Source: Paguma larvata
Taxonomy: Eukaryota; Chordata; Mammalia; Carnivora; Viverridae
Assembly (NCBI GenBank): GCA_030068075.1
Contig: CM057825.1
Span: 80,553,123-80,617,122, forward strand
Reading direction: 5' to 3'
DNA: 64,000 nt
The position numbers and the translations under genes were made by a program. Below the pieces are notes generated by a model. That model was not told the origin of the DNA and did not search any database. It saw nothing but the letters and a program-made list of their open reading frames with translations. How positions within the stretch are numbered: position 1 is the first letter of the stretch; every line of letters begins with the position of its first letter. Positions 1 to 11,724 of this stretch are shown piece by piece.

Positions 1-480
1 CTGAAGGAAACCAAGATCATTTAGGAAACAGAATAAAACTTTAAAAGAAAAATACTCATAGTCGAGAAAATATTACATAAAGTAAGAGCAATCAGAGAAG
101 TAAGAGCTCTTAAAGAATAAAAATATTATTGACTGTATGAAAAGAATTTAGTGCAAGAGCTGGAAAATGAGGTAGAGAAAATCTCCCGGAATGTGAAGCA
201 GTAATACAAAGAAATGGAATATATGAAAATGCATGAGATAAGAGACCAAACCAAGAGGTCCAACATCTTCTGAGAAAAAGAACAGGGAATGTGGATGGGG
301 AGAAAATAATCAAAGCAGTTAAGAGAAAAATAGTTTCCCAGAGTTGCAACACATGAATGTTCCCCTTGAAAGGGCTTGCCCCATGAGTGAAAAGTCTCTG
401 TTCAGAGTACTGAGGAGGACAAAGAGGAAGAGTGAAGCCTGGAGTCTGTCTTTGGAGAGCCCAGAAGTAGGTGGGAGTTA
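1..480 (+). mobile_element. Probable ancient L1-type LINE fragment
   Basis: The purine-rich plus strand (AAAGAAATGGAATATATGAA near 210, GAGATAAGAGACCAAACCAA near 235, then TTGAAAGGGCTTGCC near 366) resembles internal sequence of old mammalian L1M elements. Every frame is broken, so it is a dead copy. The left end runs off the window. The family call is from memory of the consensus and is uncertain. Confidence 0.45.
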
Positions 481-561
481 GACCTGTCCTTTTGGTGGAT
501 TGTTCTGAATCCTATTTGTAGAGGGAACTGTGATTTATTTCTCTACATCATTCTGACCGAA

Positions 562-607
562 TGGTGGTGGTGGTGATGGTGGTGGTGGTGGTGGTGGTGA
601 TGGTGGG
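562..607. repeat. (TGG)n trinucleotide microsatellite
   Basis: About 46 bp of near-perfect TGG units with two TGA interruptions, followed by a short GA run. It is G-rich on the plus strand. It is probably length-polymorphic. Confidence 0.9.
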
Positions 608-624
608 GTGAGAGAGAGAGGGTA

Positions 625-1155
625 CAGCACATCTTTTTCTATCAGGAAAATAGAAAATGTTAGATTCAGATTCTACTAGTATTTATTAAGGCATTTTTTT
701 AAGTTGTATTTATTTATTTTGAGAGGAAATAAAGATAGCACACAAGCAGAAGGACAGAGAGAGAGGGAGAGAGGGAATCCCAAGCAAGTTCTACGCTGTC
801 AACATGAAGCCCCATGTGGGGCTAGAACTCATGAACTATAAGATCACGACCGGAGCCAAAATCAAGAGCCTGACGCTTACCTAACTGTGAGCCACCCAGG
901 CACCCCTATTAAGGCACTTTAAAAAAGAGTTTTGAGTGCCCTTATTAATTCAAGAATACAGGGAAAAAGCAGATTATAACATAGAATGTGCTCATGGTTT
1001 CATTCCCTTGTACACGCATGAGAACTTATAAAGTAATCTAGAAGGATATATCCCATTTCTGGATGGTGGGACAATGGGTGACTTTTATTTTCTTCTTTTA
1101 ATTTTCTTTATTTTATGAAATAAGTATGCACTTGTTTTACAAATAAAAAAAATAT
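625..1155 (+). mobile_element. Ancient L1 3' end, split by a CAN-SINE
   Basis: The part after the SINE (about 955-1155) has the order typical of an old L1 3' untranslated region: a motif GGATGGTGGGACAATGGGTG, then a T-rich stretch, then an A-rich tail near 1140-1153. The left part (625-697) appears to be the same fragment, interrupted by the SINE at 698-906. Similar sequence recurs at 48165-48380. Subfamily is not assigned. Confidence 0.45.
698..906 (-). mobile_element. CAN-SINE, older feliform subfamily
   Basis: In minus orientation the tRNA-derived head lies at about 840-906 (GAGCCACCCAGGCACCCC on the plus strand) and the T-rich tail starts at 698. The middle carries the GAATCCCAAGCAAG variant rather than the CACAGAATCCGAAGC variant of other copies, so it belongs to a different subfamily. 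Target-site duplications TATTAAGGCATTTT (684-697) and TATTAAGGCACTTT (907-920) differ at one base. It is well diverged. Confidence 0.9.
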
Positions 1156-1171
1156 CAAACTTGCTTCCATT

Positions 1172-1195
1172 TGTGTGTGTGTGTGTGGGGGGGGG
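1172..1195. repeat. (TG)8 followed by a G9 run
   Basis: A short TG microsatellite runs directly into nine consecutive G. Length variation and sequencing error are likely here. Confidence 0.85.
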
Positions 1196-1196
1196 C

Positions 1197-2664
1197 TTTC
1201 TATATTTAATATACAAATACCCCCAGAGAAGGTAAAAATCTGGGGAAGTAGCTTGTGAAGGTAAGAATAGAAGAAACCTGTTGGGGTGCTGATAAATGCG
1301 GTCTGGAGGGGGAGAAACTGCAGAATAAGGAGATAGTAAAACCCAGAAGGTTAAGCTAAAGACAAGCTTCATCTACCTCCTGGTTCATGCAAGACCTGTC
1401 TTAACAAATTTCTGAACCGAGATACAAAATTTTCTTACACTGATGACACGTTGCTTGAGGGCTGATGCTATCCGATATTATCTACTAAAGGGCAGAAGAA
1501 ACAGAACCAGATCTAGAAAGAGTCTGGCCAGGGCTCAGCTGTGAGAGGGAAGGGAAGGAGCCCAGGGCTAACAGTGCGGTAGCTGGGGCATTCTGTGAGC
1601 ACATAAATCTTTCAACTTCTCTTAGATTCATTTAAAAATAGATACACAGTGCTTTGCTGACCATTCCAGTATCCTTAAAGAATATTTCTGTGGCCATTGT
1701 CCCTATTGTCATCATGAAGATACATTTGTTCTCAATTGATCCATGGAGAGGGCTATTTTGGACACTTTAAAAAGCAGGTTAATAAAGGAAAAATGGTTTC
1801 TTTTTTGCTAAGAGCTTGCAGATTGTGAGAGAGAATAGTTTAAAAGCTTACTTTATGTAAACAGAAATTATAAAACATAGCTCTCACAATGAAGCCCTGA
1901 ACAACCATGTGATGATCCAATTGGCTAAAAACATCCCTTAATTGAGTTTAGGTCCCTAACTTTGGACTTGTACCCCATGGTAGCCCAAATTTTAAGAATA
2001 TTCAATATTAAATGCATCTGGAATAATTTAATAATCCATTTAAGATAATACTGATGGAGTTTGTCATAAAAATTTCCATCCAGGTTAAATTTTTTTCTCT
2101 GAAAAAGCATTATGTTTATAAGATTAAAAACAAATAATTCAAGCTCTAAAAGTTACTTTTCCATACAAAAATACTATTGTGAAATTCTATTTTTTTTTCA
2201 AAGCAGAGAGTAACAAAAGCAGAGGGAAGGTAGGAAAGGAACAGAAAAGTGGATTTAAGAGATAATGTGTTGCATTTAAAGAACTTGAATGCCATTACTT
2301 TTCATCACTTAACTTTTCAAAGAACACTTTCAGCTTCCTTATTTGCATGTTTCATTGTTTTCCAGCCTTTACACTGTATGCTTAAAATGCAAATGGAATA
2401 ATATAAGAATAATGAGAAGTAATACTTGGAAATGTTCTGTGAAAATGTTCAAAAAGGGCCTGGTTTCCATCTGACTGAAAGGAGGTGAGGCTTGAGAGAG
2501 GAGTCAGACTAGATATATTTTATCTTAAGCTCTAACTAGCGGCACCATTGCTGGCCCTCTTTCTCCTGTGTACTGTTGAAAATTAATTAACATTTCCCTT
2601 TTCATGATTCCCTTATTATTTATACATTTCTCTTATTCTTCACATTAGGTACCTATCAGTTAAC
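1197..2664. other. Unannotated AT-rich sequence
   Basis: I recognise no gene and no named repeat. Frames are short (the longest is 61 codons). A perfect POU octamer, ATTTGCAT, occurs at 2341-2348, but a single 8-mer is expected by chance at this scale. Confidence 0.5.
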
Positions 2665-2730
2665 CTCAATTCAATGAACATTTATTGAGCACTTATTAAC
2701 TAGTCATTGTCATCTCTGGACTGTAGAATC
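2665..2730 (-). mobile_element. Probable L2/MIR 3' end fragment
   Basis: Plus-strand AATGAACATTTATTGAGCAC is the reverse complement of the conserved 3' end shared by L2 and MIR elements. The fragment is short. Confidence 0.45.
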
Positions 2731-2837
2731 AATAGTTCTTTATTAAGAAAAACAGGGTTTGGCTAAGGGACAAACATGGAGAAACATTTGTCAGCCTCCT
2801 GCTCCAACTCCTTTTGAAATCTGACTCTCCACTGAAC

Positions 2838-3005
2838 AGACTAGAAAATCAGACATCTTGGGTTCCAGTCTTGCTCCGCCATTTCCCAAACATGTTACTT
2901 ATCTTCTCTGAGCCACAATCTCGTCTGTAAAAGGGAATGATAACACCTTTCTCATTGGTGGCTGTGATAATTGAGACGGTACAAATAAGATGTGTATAGA
3001 AATAG
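2838..3005 (+). mobile_element. MIR (ancient SINE)
   Basis: The ordered MIR landmarks are present in degraded form: GGGTTCCAGTCTTGCTC, then TTACTTATCTTCTCTGAGCC, then TCGTCTGTAAAAGGG, then GGCTGTGATAATTGAGACGG. This is the tRNA-core-L2-tail order of a MIR on the plus strand. Confidence 0.8.
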
Positions 3006-3264
3006 CTCAGATGATTTCTTTCTTTGGTTTGTGATGCAACAAAGGAAGTGTAGGGTGACCAGCCATCATAGTTTGCCTGAGACTGATGGGTTTTCTGGGA
3101 CATGGTTCTGTCAGTTTTAAAATGGAATGGTGCCAGACAGATCTGGATGAAGTTGTCAGCCGAGAGATAGAAGAACATGTATTCAGTTAGTTTTAATCCC
3201 ACCTCGAATAAAATTGCATGCTAGAAGAACAAAGTTATACTGAGGCATCGGGCAGAGCACAGTA

Positions 3265-3560
3265 AATTCCTTCACAAAGAAGAAAAGAGCATTCCTTACA
3301 GAGGGAACTGAAGAAGCAAAGGCATGGAGGTGAGAGACTACATGGCCCGCTTGCAGAAGCCTTAAGCAATCTGGTGTGGGAAGCATAAGGGCGTATGAGT
3401 TAGTGAGTTAAAGATTAATTAGTGATTTAAGGTTCAAAAGAGTGTGGTATGGTTAGACTATCCAAGGCCTTGCGTGTTACGCTGAGGACTGTGGATTTGT
3501 TCAGAGGTGACGGGGAGATGGCCATTGAGGGCGATGGGACAGAGGTATGACATCTACTTC
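3265..3560 (-). mobile_element. L2 LINE 3' region
   Basis: Plus-strand phrases GAGGGAACTGAAGAAGCAAA (near 3301) and CCAAGGCCTTGCGTGTTACG (near 3462) are reverse complements of the L2 3' region, which carries CTTTGCACTTGCTGTTCCCTC and AAGGCCCT-like blocks. Order and orientation agree with a minus-strand L2. Confidence 0.6.
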
Positions 3561-3829
3561 TCAAGCCTCAGTTTAATTCTGCAAGAGAAAGCACTCATGG
3601 GGCCTCTTCAAATAGATTAAAATGAATAATTTGTCCATAGCTCTCATTTTATTATTATGTCATCACAAATTTTCTGTTATATCAAGTGTTTCAGGTGGCT
3701 TCCCTTATAAGATGGCAGGTAGAAGGTACAAAGTCATTTTTGCTACCTTCCACATTCAAAGTTAGAGTCATTTTGACCCTTCTCTTCCCATTACCCTCCT
3801 TACCTAATCAGTGTCACAATATGTTGGAT

Positions 3830-4160
3830 TTTGTCTTCACAGCCTAATTTGCTTCCTCTCCACACCCTAGCTCAGGTCCTTCTATATTCAACAGACCATC
3901 ATATGTGACCCATGCTCCCAGCCTCTCTCTAGATGTAAACATTCATGAATATTGTGCCCATTTAGTCTTGTTAAACAATATTTTTGTCATGTCACTTTCC
4001 TATACAAGAACCTATGATGATTTCCTACTAACCCCTGGATCTAGGCTACTTTTGTCAGCCTGCCTTTAATCTTTACTCGTCAATGGGCCCTTTCCCTACA
4101 GCTACTCAGGTTCTCAGAAACCATTTGTGCTATTCACATCCACTGGCTTTTTGTCCTTTT
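3830..4160 (+). mobile_element. Possible L2 fragment
   Basis: The pyrimidine-rich strand, with CATGTCACTTTCCTATACAA followed by GATGATTTCCTACT near 3990-4030, resembles the L2 block that reads CATGTCACTCCTCTGCTCAA then CAATGGCT. It is heavily diverged. Confidence 0.35.
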
Positions 4161-4187
4161 GTTTTGTTCCGTTTGGTTTTGATTTTG

Positions 4188-4345
4188 AATTTTTCATGGT
4201 GGTAAAATACACATGACACAAAATTTGCCATCTTAAGCATTTTGAAGTGTACAGTTCAGTAGTGTTAAATATATTCACATTGTTGTGCAACCACCAATCT
4301 CCAGAAACTCTTCATCTCTTTTTGTCTTTAACACCAGGCCTTACT
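4188..4345 (-). mobile_element. Ancient L1M 3' terminal fragment
   Basis: The plus strand contains GGTAAAATACACATGACACA, AAGTGTACAGTTCAGTAGTG and CACATTGTTGTGCAACCACC. These are hallmark phrases of the 3' end of old mammalian L1M elements read in reverse complement. No coding sequence survives. Confidence 0.75.
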
Positions 4346-4589
4346 CACAAATCCAGCCCCTCCATCTGTTTCAAACCACTTGCCACACATGGAATTGAGT
4401 TTCTTTACTTTCTCTCTTCCTATCTAAATCCACAGCCAAACTCCAAGAAGAGAAATACTATGTAAAGTCTATAAAAGAGTAGGTGCTCAATAGACGGTTC
4501 AAGTACTATTGTTATATTTTGTATTGGTCTCTCGTCATGACTTGTACATGGACACATTGTCCTTAGCAGGTCTCAGGCACATCAGTTAT

Positions 4590-4750
4590 CTCAACTGGTC
4601 CTCACCACAGCCCCACATGGTAGATAAAGTAGATGCTCTTACGTGCAGTTTTCAGATGAGGAACCCAAGACTGACTAAGGTACTTGTCCAAGGTGATACA
4701 GTTTGTAAGTGACTGAGTTGATGGTACAATCCAAGTATTCTGACTCCTGA
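4590..4750 (-). mobile_element. MIR
   Basis: The plus strand shows the reversed MIR core: CAGTTTTCAGATGAGGAACC, then CTAAGGTACTTGTCCAAGGT, then GATACAGTTTGTAAGTGACT. These correspond to the conserved 'bits' of MIR read backwards. Confidence 0.75.
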
Positions 4751-5067
4751 AACAGAGCTATTGCCACTATGTTTAACTGCCTCATTTCTTTGAAGTATAT
4801 CATGTCTCCCCAACAAGAGTGAAAGCTCTTGAAGGAGCTACAAGAATTATCTTCAGCAATCTTAGCATATGGCTGAGTCTTGGGCACAAAGATTTTGTTT
4901 CCTAGATACTTATGAGCTTATTGATAATTCACTGCACTGTTATCTATGGTTTCTAAAATATTTTATACATTTTATATATAATCCATGTATTTCCTTACAT
5001 AACTCAGCAGAAGAGACTTTTAGTTCTCATTGAATTCTTTTGGGTACATGGGAAAACTGTATCTTCC

Positions 5068-5395
5068 TTGCCTCCCCCTCACACTTGGGAGAGGTCATAT
5101 GACAAGTTCTGGCTAACAGGTTGTGAGTGGTGGTGCCACAAATCTCTCCAGCCTCTTTTCTCCTGCCACCCCATGATGGAGGGAGACTTGTGTAGAGACG
5201 TGGTAGAGTTCAGGAGCTAACTAATCATCAAGGATGCTACCTCGAAATTTGGATAACAGCTACCCTGGAGAGTGGCCCAGGTCTGCCATGGACTTTGTGA
5301 CATAATCAACTTGTATCATGTTAAGACACAAAGATTTTAGTTTATTTTTTTGTTTTAACCTCAGCACAATCTAGCCTATATAGACAGTACCAAGT
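5068..5395 (+). mobile_element. Old LTR-like (MaLR-class candidate) repeat
   Basis: The stretch begins with a GGTCATATGACAAGTTCTGG phrase. It ends with TTAAGACACAAAGATTTTAG and CCTCAGCACAATCTAGCCTA, close to the 'TTAAGCCACTGAGATTT ... CAGCATAGCCTA' ending of a widespread mammalian medium-reiterated repeat. The same family seems to recur at 8515-8935 (minus), 36828-37130 and 42945-43265. Class and name are uncertain. Confidence 0.45.
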
Positions 5396-5409
5396 GGAAA
5401 TGTTTAATG

Positions 5410-5560
5410 GTTAACACATTAGCATCTCAAACTCTCAGAGTTGCCCTGGAAAAATCTTAAGGAATTGTTCTTCTTAATTTACGGTTAGAAAAAATGAAGG
5501 TAGAGAGAGGTTAAAGGAATTACTTTGAGCTACTCCTCAGATCAGTCTCTTAACCCAAGC
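5410..5560 (-). mobile_element. Weak MIR remnant
   Basis: GGTAGAGAGAGGTTAAAGGA at 5499-5518 fits the reversed MIR core 'CAGAGAGGTTAAGTGAC', but little else is conserved. Confidence 0.35.
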
Positions 5561-7205
5561 TGGAGATCTTTCCTCACACATGTAGGACTGCTATAGGAAA
5601 TGTAAATCAGATGCAGAAAAGTACAGACTAATACTCCAGCCCTCTCTGCTTGTGCAATAACATCCTGCAGCCACAGCTCTCCACCCAGCTTCACAGTCGT
5701 CTTCCCTTTTCTTCCCTAAGGAGCCAGTTCCCTCCTTAACTGCCAGCCGAAGCCTTTCCCAGGGCAGACCATGTTGAAAAGGGCATTATTTATCCCTGAG
5801 CTGCCAGAGTAACACCAGCCTGCACAAAGATGCAGTTGAAGGACTGGAATGTGTACAAAGGATAGTTCTGCTGGCCTCGCGTAGACTTCTCAGTCCCCAT
5901 CTCCTACCCTTGCCACGTGTGAGGAAAAGATGGGTGTCAAGCTTGCTCCCTTTCTAAAGAGGAGCATATCTCTAAGAAAGAAGGAGAGAGAGGGAGAGAG
6001 AGAGAGTTTCAGTTCAGTGATGGTCATTACAGCTTTTCCATAGCTTCCATTTGAATTCATTACTAATCAAACCCATTCTTATTAATAACTCCAAATAATA
6101 TCCAATTACCAGAGTTTAGGGTCTTCTTTTATCTTCCCAATTTTGGTTAAAATTTAGACTTTTGTCTTATTTCCTATTCGACCTTATTTCTCTAAAGTTT
6201 TACACACACACGCACATGCACACACACATATGCACACATCTCTTACATAATATATAAAACTTTATGCACACAAAGTTCATATTATTTTTTCAAATTTTCT
6301 TTCTTTCTTTTCATTTGAGTCTGGTTTTTGGAGGAGCCGTAGGGCGATGATTGAGACATTAAGCTTTGGACACAGACTAATTTTTCTATATAAATTTGCA
6401 TAGCCTACCGGGAAGTTACTAATGTTTCTTTGCAGCATTATAAAGTTGAACAGATTATTCAATTCATATTTTAACCTCACAATTTACAACTATTAGGAAA
6501 AAGCTGAGAGAGAGGCTGAAAAGATGTTCCTTGGGGGAATTTTCATTGCTGAAATAAAAGATACCAATAGACTCACAAAAAGTTCCATAAAACAAATGGG
6601 AAAAAAATGTTACACTGAAGATACAGATAATTTGGGAAGCTGCAGCCATCTGGTTATGGTCAAAATAGCTGCTTCTGATGTCCTTAGATGGTACAAATTA
6701 CTGGCAGACCTCAAAAACCAAAACAGGAATCCATTTTGAGATCAGATTCCTTTTGCCTTCAAGACATGTTTATAAAGAAATCAAGATTAGAGGAAACAGA
6801 GGAAGAACTGAAGTGTGGAGAGAACATATCGCCAAATGGTTACTTAATTTGGCCAGTGATTAACACGGGCTGCATTTGGATGGGAAGGCAGGTGGATATC
6901 CAGCTCCAGGTTTTGGCTTTTTCATTTTACTATAGCCGTCGGTGCCTCCAGCTTCCCATCCGGGAGCTATTTGGTGATCTCTTAAGAGCCGTGTTACCAG
7001 TAGCAATCAAGAGGCTTCTTCAAGTAGGGTAGTGGGCATTAACCAGAGAAGACATCAACTGATGATTAGTGGACAGTTGCTTTTAAGCACATAGGACTCA
7101 CTCTTTGGAGGTTCCACCAAAAATGTGGGGGGAGTACTTTGCAGGGTTTGGGCGAGGAGGCTGAGAACTTCATTTGTAGGAAGTACTAATGTGATTTGAG
7201 GATTT
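5561..7205. other. Unannotated sequence with GA and CA tracts
   Basis: It holds a GA-rich run (5980-6006) and an interrupted CA repeat (6202-6239). The longest frame is 114 codons (plus, 6688-7032). It overlaps frames of 71 and 61 codons on the same strand and shows no recognisable domain. I see no splice-flanked coding pattern. Confidence 0.5.
6202..6239. repeat. Interrupted (CA)n microsatellite
   Basis: About 38 bp of CA dinucleotides interrupted by CG, TG and TATG steps. The interruptions suggest an old, less mutable tract. Confidence 0.85.
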
Positions 7206-7221
7206 AAAGTAAATGTACTCT

Positions 7222-7453
7222 TGGGGTGCCTGGATGGCTCAGTCGGTTGAGAATCTGACTCTTGATTTCAGCCCAGGTCATGATCCTAGGGTCGTGAGAT
7301 GGAGCCCTATGTCTGGCTCTCTGCTGAGCCTGGGGTCTGCTTAAGATTTTCTCTCTCTCTCCCTCTGCCCGTCTCCTCCGCTTGAGACCACTCTCTCTTT
7401 CTAAAATAAAAATATTAAGAAAAATTAAAGTAAACATATTCTGAAAAATAAAC
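7222..7453 (+). mobile_element. CAN-SINE, older subfamily, with a complex tail
   Basis: The tRNA-like head starts near 7222 (GGTGCCTGGATGGCTCAGTC at 7225-7244) and is followed by a TC-rich region and an A-rich tail. Copies of the target duplication appear as AGTAAATGTACTCT (7208-7221) and AGTAAACGTACTCT (7454-7467). A third, weaker copy inside the tail (about 7427-7442) suggests duplication after insertion. The body (GGGGTCTGCTTAAGATTTTC) differs from the young copies. Confidence 0.85.
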
Positions 7454-7467
7454 AGTAAACGTACTCT

Positions 7468-8514
7468 AAAAAATAAAAAGTAAGTGAATTTATAATTCAC
7501 ACTTCAACGAAACTGGTCCACTGACTCTTCTTCCCTCCAGTCACTGCACAGCTAACTGCAGGACACCGTCAGTTGCTCCTTCCAACCCCATGATCCCAGG
7601 TTGTTGAGCATGGCACTTGCATCCCCTTGTTTTTAAACGAAGGTAATCTTTCCTTCCCTTTCATTTTCTCTCTTATCTTCCTCCTAATCTAAGACTGGCC
7701 TCTGCTCAGGTCCCTATTCTGATTTCCTGTTCCAGCAATCTGTGAGGTCAGAAACTAAGAAATCAAATAACTTCCTCAAAATCTTTGGTTTTCAGTAATG
7801 GGGAGGTAGGAATGAGGAAGAGGGGGTGGATATTCTAGTATGTAAAAAAGGTAATTTGCATAATTTAACAGATAATTTAGGCATGCTATTTATGCAGATT
7901 TTAAAAATCATTTGAAAAATTTTTTTAAACCATTTAAAAAAAATACTTCACAGTAATTGCATGGAATATTGAGGAAAACAGCATCTATCTTACCCTGGTC
8001 ACATGCACATTGTTTTCTTGGCCCTTGCATTGTTCAAAACACTGAATATCTTTTTTATGTCTTCAGTTGAGATGGGAATTGATGCATAATTTGTATAAAT
8101 AAAATAATCTTACTCAAACTATTACTATATAGCATCACAGAAATTCACTTGCAAGGGTCCTGGGGTCCATTTCAAAGACATAGGTGTTCATTTCCCAGAT
8201 AGGCTGACATGGAGGCATCATTGGAAACTTTTGGCCTGTGAATTAAGGAGGGTACTTTGCAGATGTCAAGGTTCCCTGAGAGAAAACCAACGGTTGTTTC
8301 AAAATAAGCCTTAATTGAAAAGTCTCAAGAGCGGATGTTCTGATTTGTAGACGTTGATTCCCAGTCAAGCTAATCTATGTAGCTGGGCTTCTAGGTAAAT
8401 AACAGGAACTAATCTATAGGTAGTTAATGCTTCTGCTTAGTAATACCCAGGAGGTCAGTCAAGACTGAAAGGATTTTAACACATTTGGAGCTGATTTTTG
8501 CCTGAAAAATGTGT
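7468..8514. other. Unannotated sequence
   Basis: There is no recognisable gene or repeat. The region around 7840-8130 is very AT-rich. Confidence 0.5.
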
Positions 8515-8935
8515 CTGCATTAGGTAGGATAGGCTAACTGCTGTAAGAATAGACCCCAAAATATGTAATGGCTAAGACACAGAAGTGTGTTTCTTACTCA
8601 TCTGATGATAGTGGGGAAGTGAACAGGTCAGAAGGGTGTCTCCCTTTCATGAAGTCATGTAGGGGCCTGGGCCACTGAAAGCTGTGTCATCTTCAACACG
8701 TGGCTTCCAAGTGCATAGCTGGTGGGGGAAGGGCATAGAGGAGCATGCATGGAGGGCTCCTGGAGGCCAGGCCTGGAAAGGGCAGGCATCACCTCTGCCC
8801 ACGTTTCACTGACTACACGGCCATATCTAACTGCAGAGGAGGGTGAGAAAGATGGTGTCTTGGAGCACCCAGAAAGAAGTAGAGAACATGGGTGTTAGTG
8901 GGGAGCTGGTCATCTCTGCCAGCGTCTGTTTATCA
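8515..8935 (-). mobile_element. Old LTR-like (MaLR-class candidate) repeat, reverse orientation
   Basis: It begins TAGGATAGGCTAACTGCTGT and continues to CATCTTCAACACGTGGCTTC, CACGTTTCACTGACTACACG and GGCCATATCTAACTGCAGAG. This order is the reverse complement of the repeat family seen at 5068-5395. No internal coding sequence is visible. Confidence 0.5.
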
Positions 8936-9278
8936 ATCAATGGCTGTTGTGACCTGTAGGAATAGACATATTTCATTTAAGAGATGAATTTTTCGAAAAG
9001 ATTTAAAAGGGATCTCTCTTTTCCAAGGCATTCAGATAACCGTGACTTCATCCAAGGGAAAACGTTTATTTAATATACAAAGTAACAAAACTTCATACTC
9101 CGTGCAGCCCCAGCTCTGTTTGTTGTGTCCCAGATCAAACAGGAGCGGCCTTCTGCCTTCATTCCCCAAGGCAGTCGTTTAATATCCTAAGGCTAATACT
9201 CAGTTTTCAAACAAAGTGTTTAACAAAGCTTTACTTAATTCAATACATTATCACTGAAAATATTTGTTCGAGTATGTA

Positions 9279-9321
<43 letters not shown>

Positions 9322-10034
9322 TCTGTCTTTGAGACTAGGGTCCCAACCCAGGGAATGACGTAACTGAACCTAACTCACGTGTACTGCAGCTGCACCCTCT
9401 AAGATCCACTCATTATTAAGCTGAACATAATATCCTCCTTTGGACTTTTCTGGCATTCGAAAATGAACAAACACGCCCTGCTCGGATAGGCAGTGGGAGT
9501 AGGAGGCCTTAAAATAACTTAATGACCTTGTTCATTACTGGCCTTAAATTGTATTTAATCTAAGGGTGGGCCCTTGCTGCTGTGTGACTTGCAGAACCAG
9601 TTATGTTTCGTATAGAATGACTTTGCTCGTCTAAAATCAGAGGCGAAGTCTTTGTCTAGGCTGATTAGGTGGGTAAAAGGGCAAAGCAAACAAAACTGCT
9701 TTGGAGCCAACTTGAGTGTGCAGGTTTATGAAGAACAGTGAATACTTGTGATAACTGAAACATGCAGATAATCCCTAAATCTCATTCTACCCATTGGTTT
9801 TAATTACTTCCTCCATGGGTTTGGTACCAGGTGCATCAAATCAATCACTTTGTGTTTCCTCCTTCCCCTGCCCTGGACCCCTGTGGGCTTGCTCTTCTAA
9901 CAGAGGGTCTAACAAATGGGTGCTGCGAAGAAAATGGTAATGTTGGGTAATCTGTAAGCTGTGTAAGAGGCCCCAGGCACCTGAGGATTAACAGCAAATT
10001 ATCTTTTCTTATCACTGGGTTTATGGCACAGGCC
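8936..10034. other. Unannotated, repeat-poor sequence
   Basis: Apart from the TG tract at 9281-9317 I see no repeat and no credible frame. Some stretches (for example around 9500-9830) are free of recognisable repeats and could be conserved non-coding DNA. That cannot be judged from one sequence. Confidence 0.45.
9281..9317. repeat. Uninterrupted (TG)n microsatellite
   Basis: About 37 bp of perfect TG dinucleotide units. This length and purity are typical of highly polymorphic loci. Confidence 0.95.
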
Positions 10035-10300
10035 AGGATAGAGAAATGGGGTGTGGGCTCTGAACCCAGACAGACCTCGGTGCAAATCTCACCGTCACTG
10101 CATATCAGCAATGTGATTTCAAGCAATGATTTAACTTCTCCGAGCCCTAGCTTCCCCATCTGCAAAAGGCGACAGAAGTTATCCCTTTCTCGAAGAGCTG
10201 TGGTAAGCAGTAAATGAGATCCTATGTGTTTATTACATTCCTGGTCTGGTGCCCGGCATGCAGTAAGCACTTAATCGGTATTAGCTACAATTACTATCTA
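10035..10300 (+). mobile_element. MIR, near full length
   Basis: Ordered landmarks are GGGTGTGGGCTCTGAACCCA, then TCTCACCGTCACTGCATATC, then TTAACTTCTCCGAGCCCTAG, then CCCCATCTGCAAAAGG. It ends in the shared L2-like tail CCCGGCATGCAGTAAGCACT. Frames crossing this block on either strand are repeat-derived. Confidence 0.85.
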
Positions 10301-11724
10301 TGAAAAATTTGGACACCCCTTTCTTCCCTTCACACTCCACACCCGTCTCTATTCCTGGCAAGAAGCAAAGGGGCACATATTGTTGAAATTCCTCAACCTG
10401 GTGCTGTTTTAGTGGTTAACGCAATAGCCCTCGATGCCCTTTGTGACCTTAGGGATGAAACAGCTTGGTGGTTCAGAGCAGCTCTTTCTCTCAGCTCTAT
10501 TTTGTTCTTGATATAGCTGTTCTATTCACACACCTTGCAATCTGTGAAGTTAAAATTAACCTATTTGCCAACCTGCGTCTCAGTGAGAAACTGAAAAATT
10601 ACACCTTCTCTACGCACTAGACAGTGTTTTCTAGTGCATCTTTGATGAAGAATATGTTAGAGGAAGAGATGGCTTAAAGGGAAAAGACGGAGTTCTATCT
10701 GCGCTTCGTTTATTCCCTTGGAAGAGTACTCTGCAAATGTCAAAAGCTGGATTGAGAGAACAGGATGTGACATGGAAGTCGCTCAGTTGTGTCTCCACAC
10801 ACGGTTTTGAAATGGGGAATCAAAGTGTGCCAGTGTAACTGTCAGATTTGGGCATATGGAACAATCTAAGGAATCTGACTCTTTCCAGTAACAAGTTTAG
10901 CAACTTCCTTTTAAGAGAGAGAAAGAAAAACACTCACTGCACTCACAACCAATGGTTATCTTCAGTCGGCAGTTCCAAGGAGTCAGTCCACTTTTCCATT
11001 TCGTGTCTGAGCTGACATTTCCCTGACTCCAGGAAGGAGTAGCACAGCTGACCTGGATGTGCTGCTCTTTGATCTTAGCTGCCCTGGATTAGCCTGCCAG
11101 TCTTCTGCCTCCTTATTTCAGAGCCGTGGCAGGTGGCAAAGGATGGATCCGTTTGCCTTGACCTTGTCCTGGAGGGCAGCGGGGTGTTATCATTTGTCTG
11201 CGAGAGAGCCTGGACCACTGCACCAGGCTGCACAGATGTACACTCTTTTATTTCCTCTCTCCTTCGGGGAGCCATTGTGAGATATTCCTCAGTCCTTTCA
11301 GAATGTATTTCCCCTTCCTCCCCCACCTCTCCCCAATAATTCTTAGAGACTCTGAAGTTTCAGGTTTTAGAGACTAAAACCAGTGGAGATGGGGCACAAA
11401 TTTTGAGGGAGTGGTCTTCAAGGTCTAGGCCTAAGAATTCCTAAGCCGTCATAAAGCTACTCGAGGTTAGACCCTTAGAGATACTGATAAGAGCAGAGTA
11501 AGAGTGGGAAATACATGCTTCTTGCCTGGCACAGTGAACCCCAAATCAGGGTGAGTAGGTGTCTGTATCGTGGAGACTGAGGTATTAGTCATAACTCCTT
11601 GCCCCGAAATAGTCTATCAATTTCTGTAACTTTACTACTAGAGACTTATTCTTTGGATTTGGAGATATTGTAGTTTCCAAAATGTCTGTGTCTATATCTG
11701 TTTGGGAAATAAAATTTTAAAGTG
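10301..11724. other. Unannotated sequence
   Basis: Three mutually overlapping frames of 68-83 codons cluster at 11059-11339 on both strands in a slightly GC-richer patch. None resembles a known protein. Overlap on both strands argues for chance rather than coding. Confidence 0.5.

Noticed and set aside
2341..2348. Perfect octamer ATTTGCAT as a regulatory site
   Set aside because: A single 8-bp match is expected by chance in a window this size.
9845..10270. 141-codon minus frame
   Set aside because: More than half of it is antisense to a near full-length MIR.
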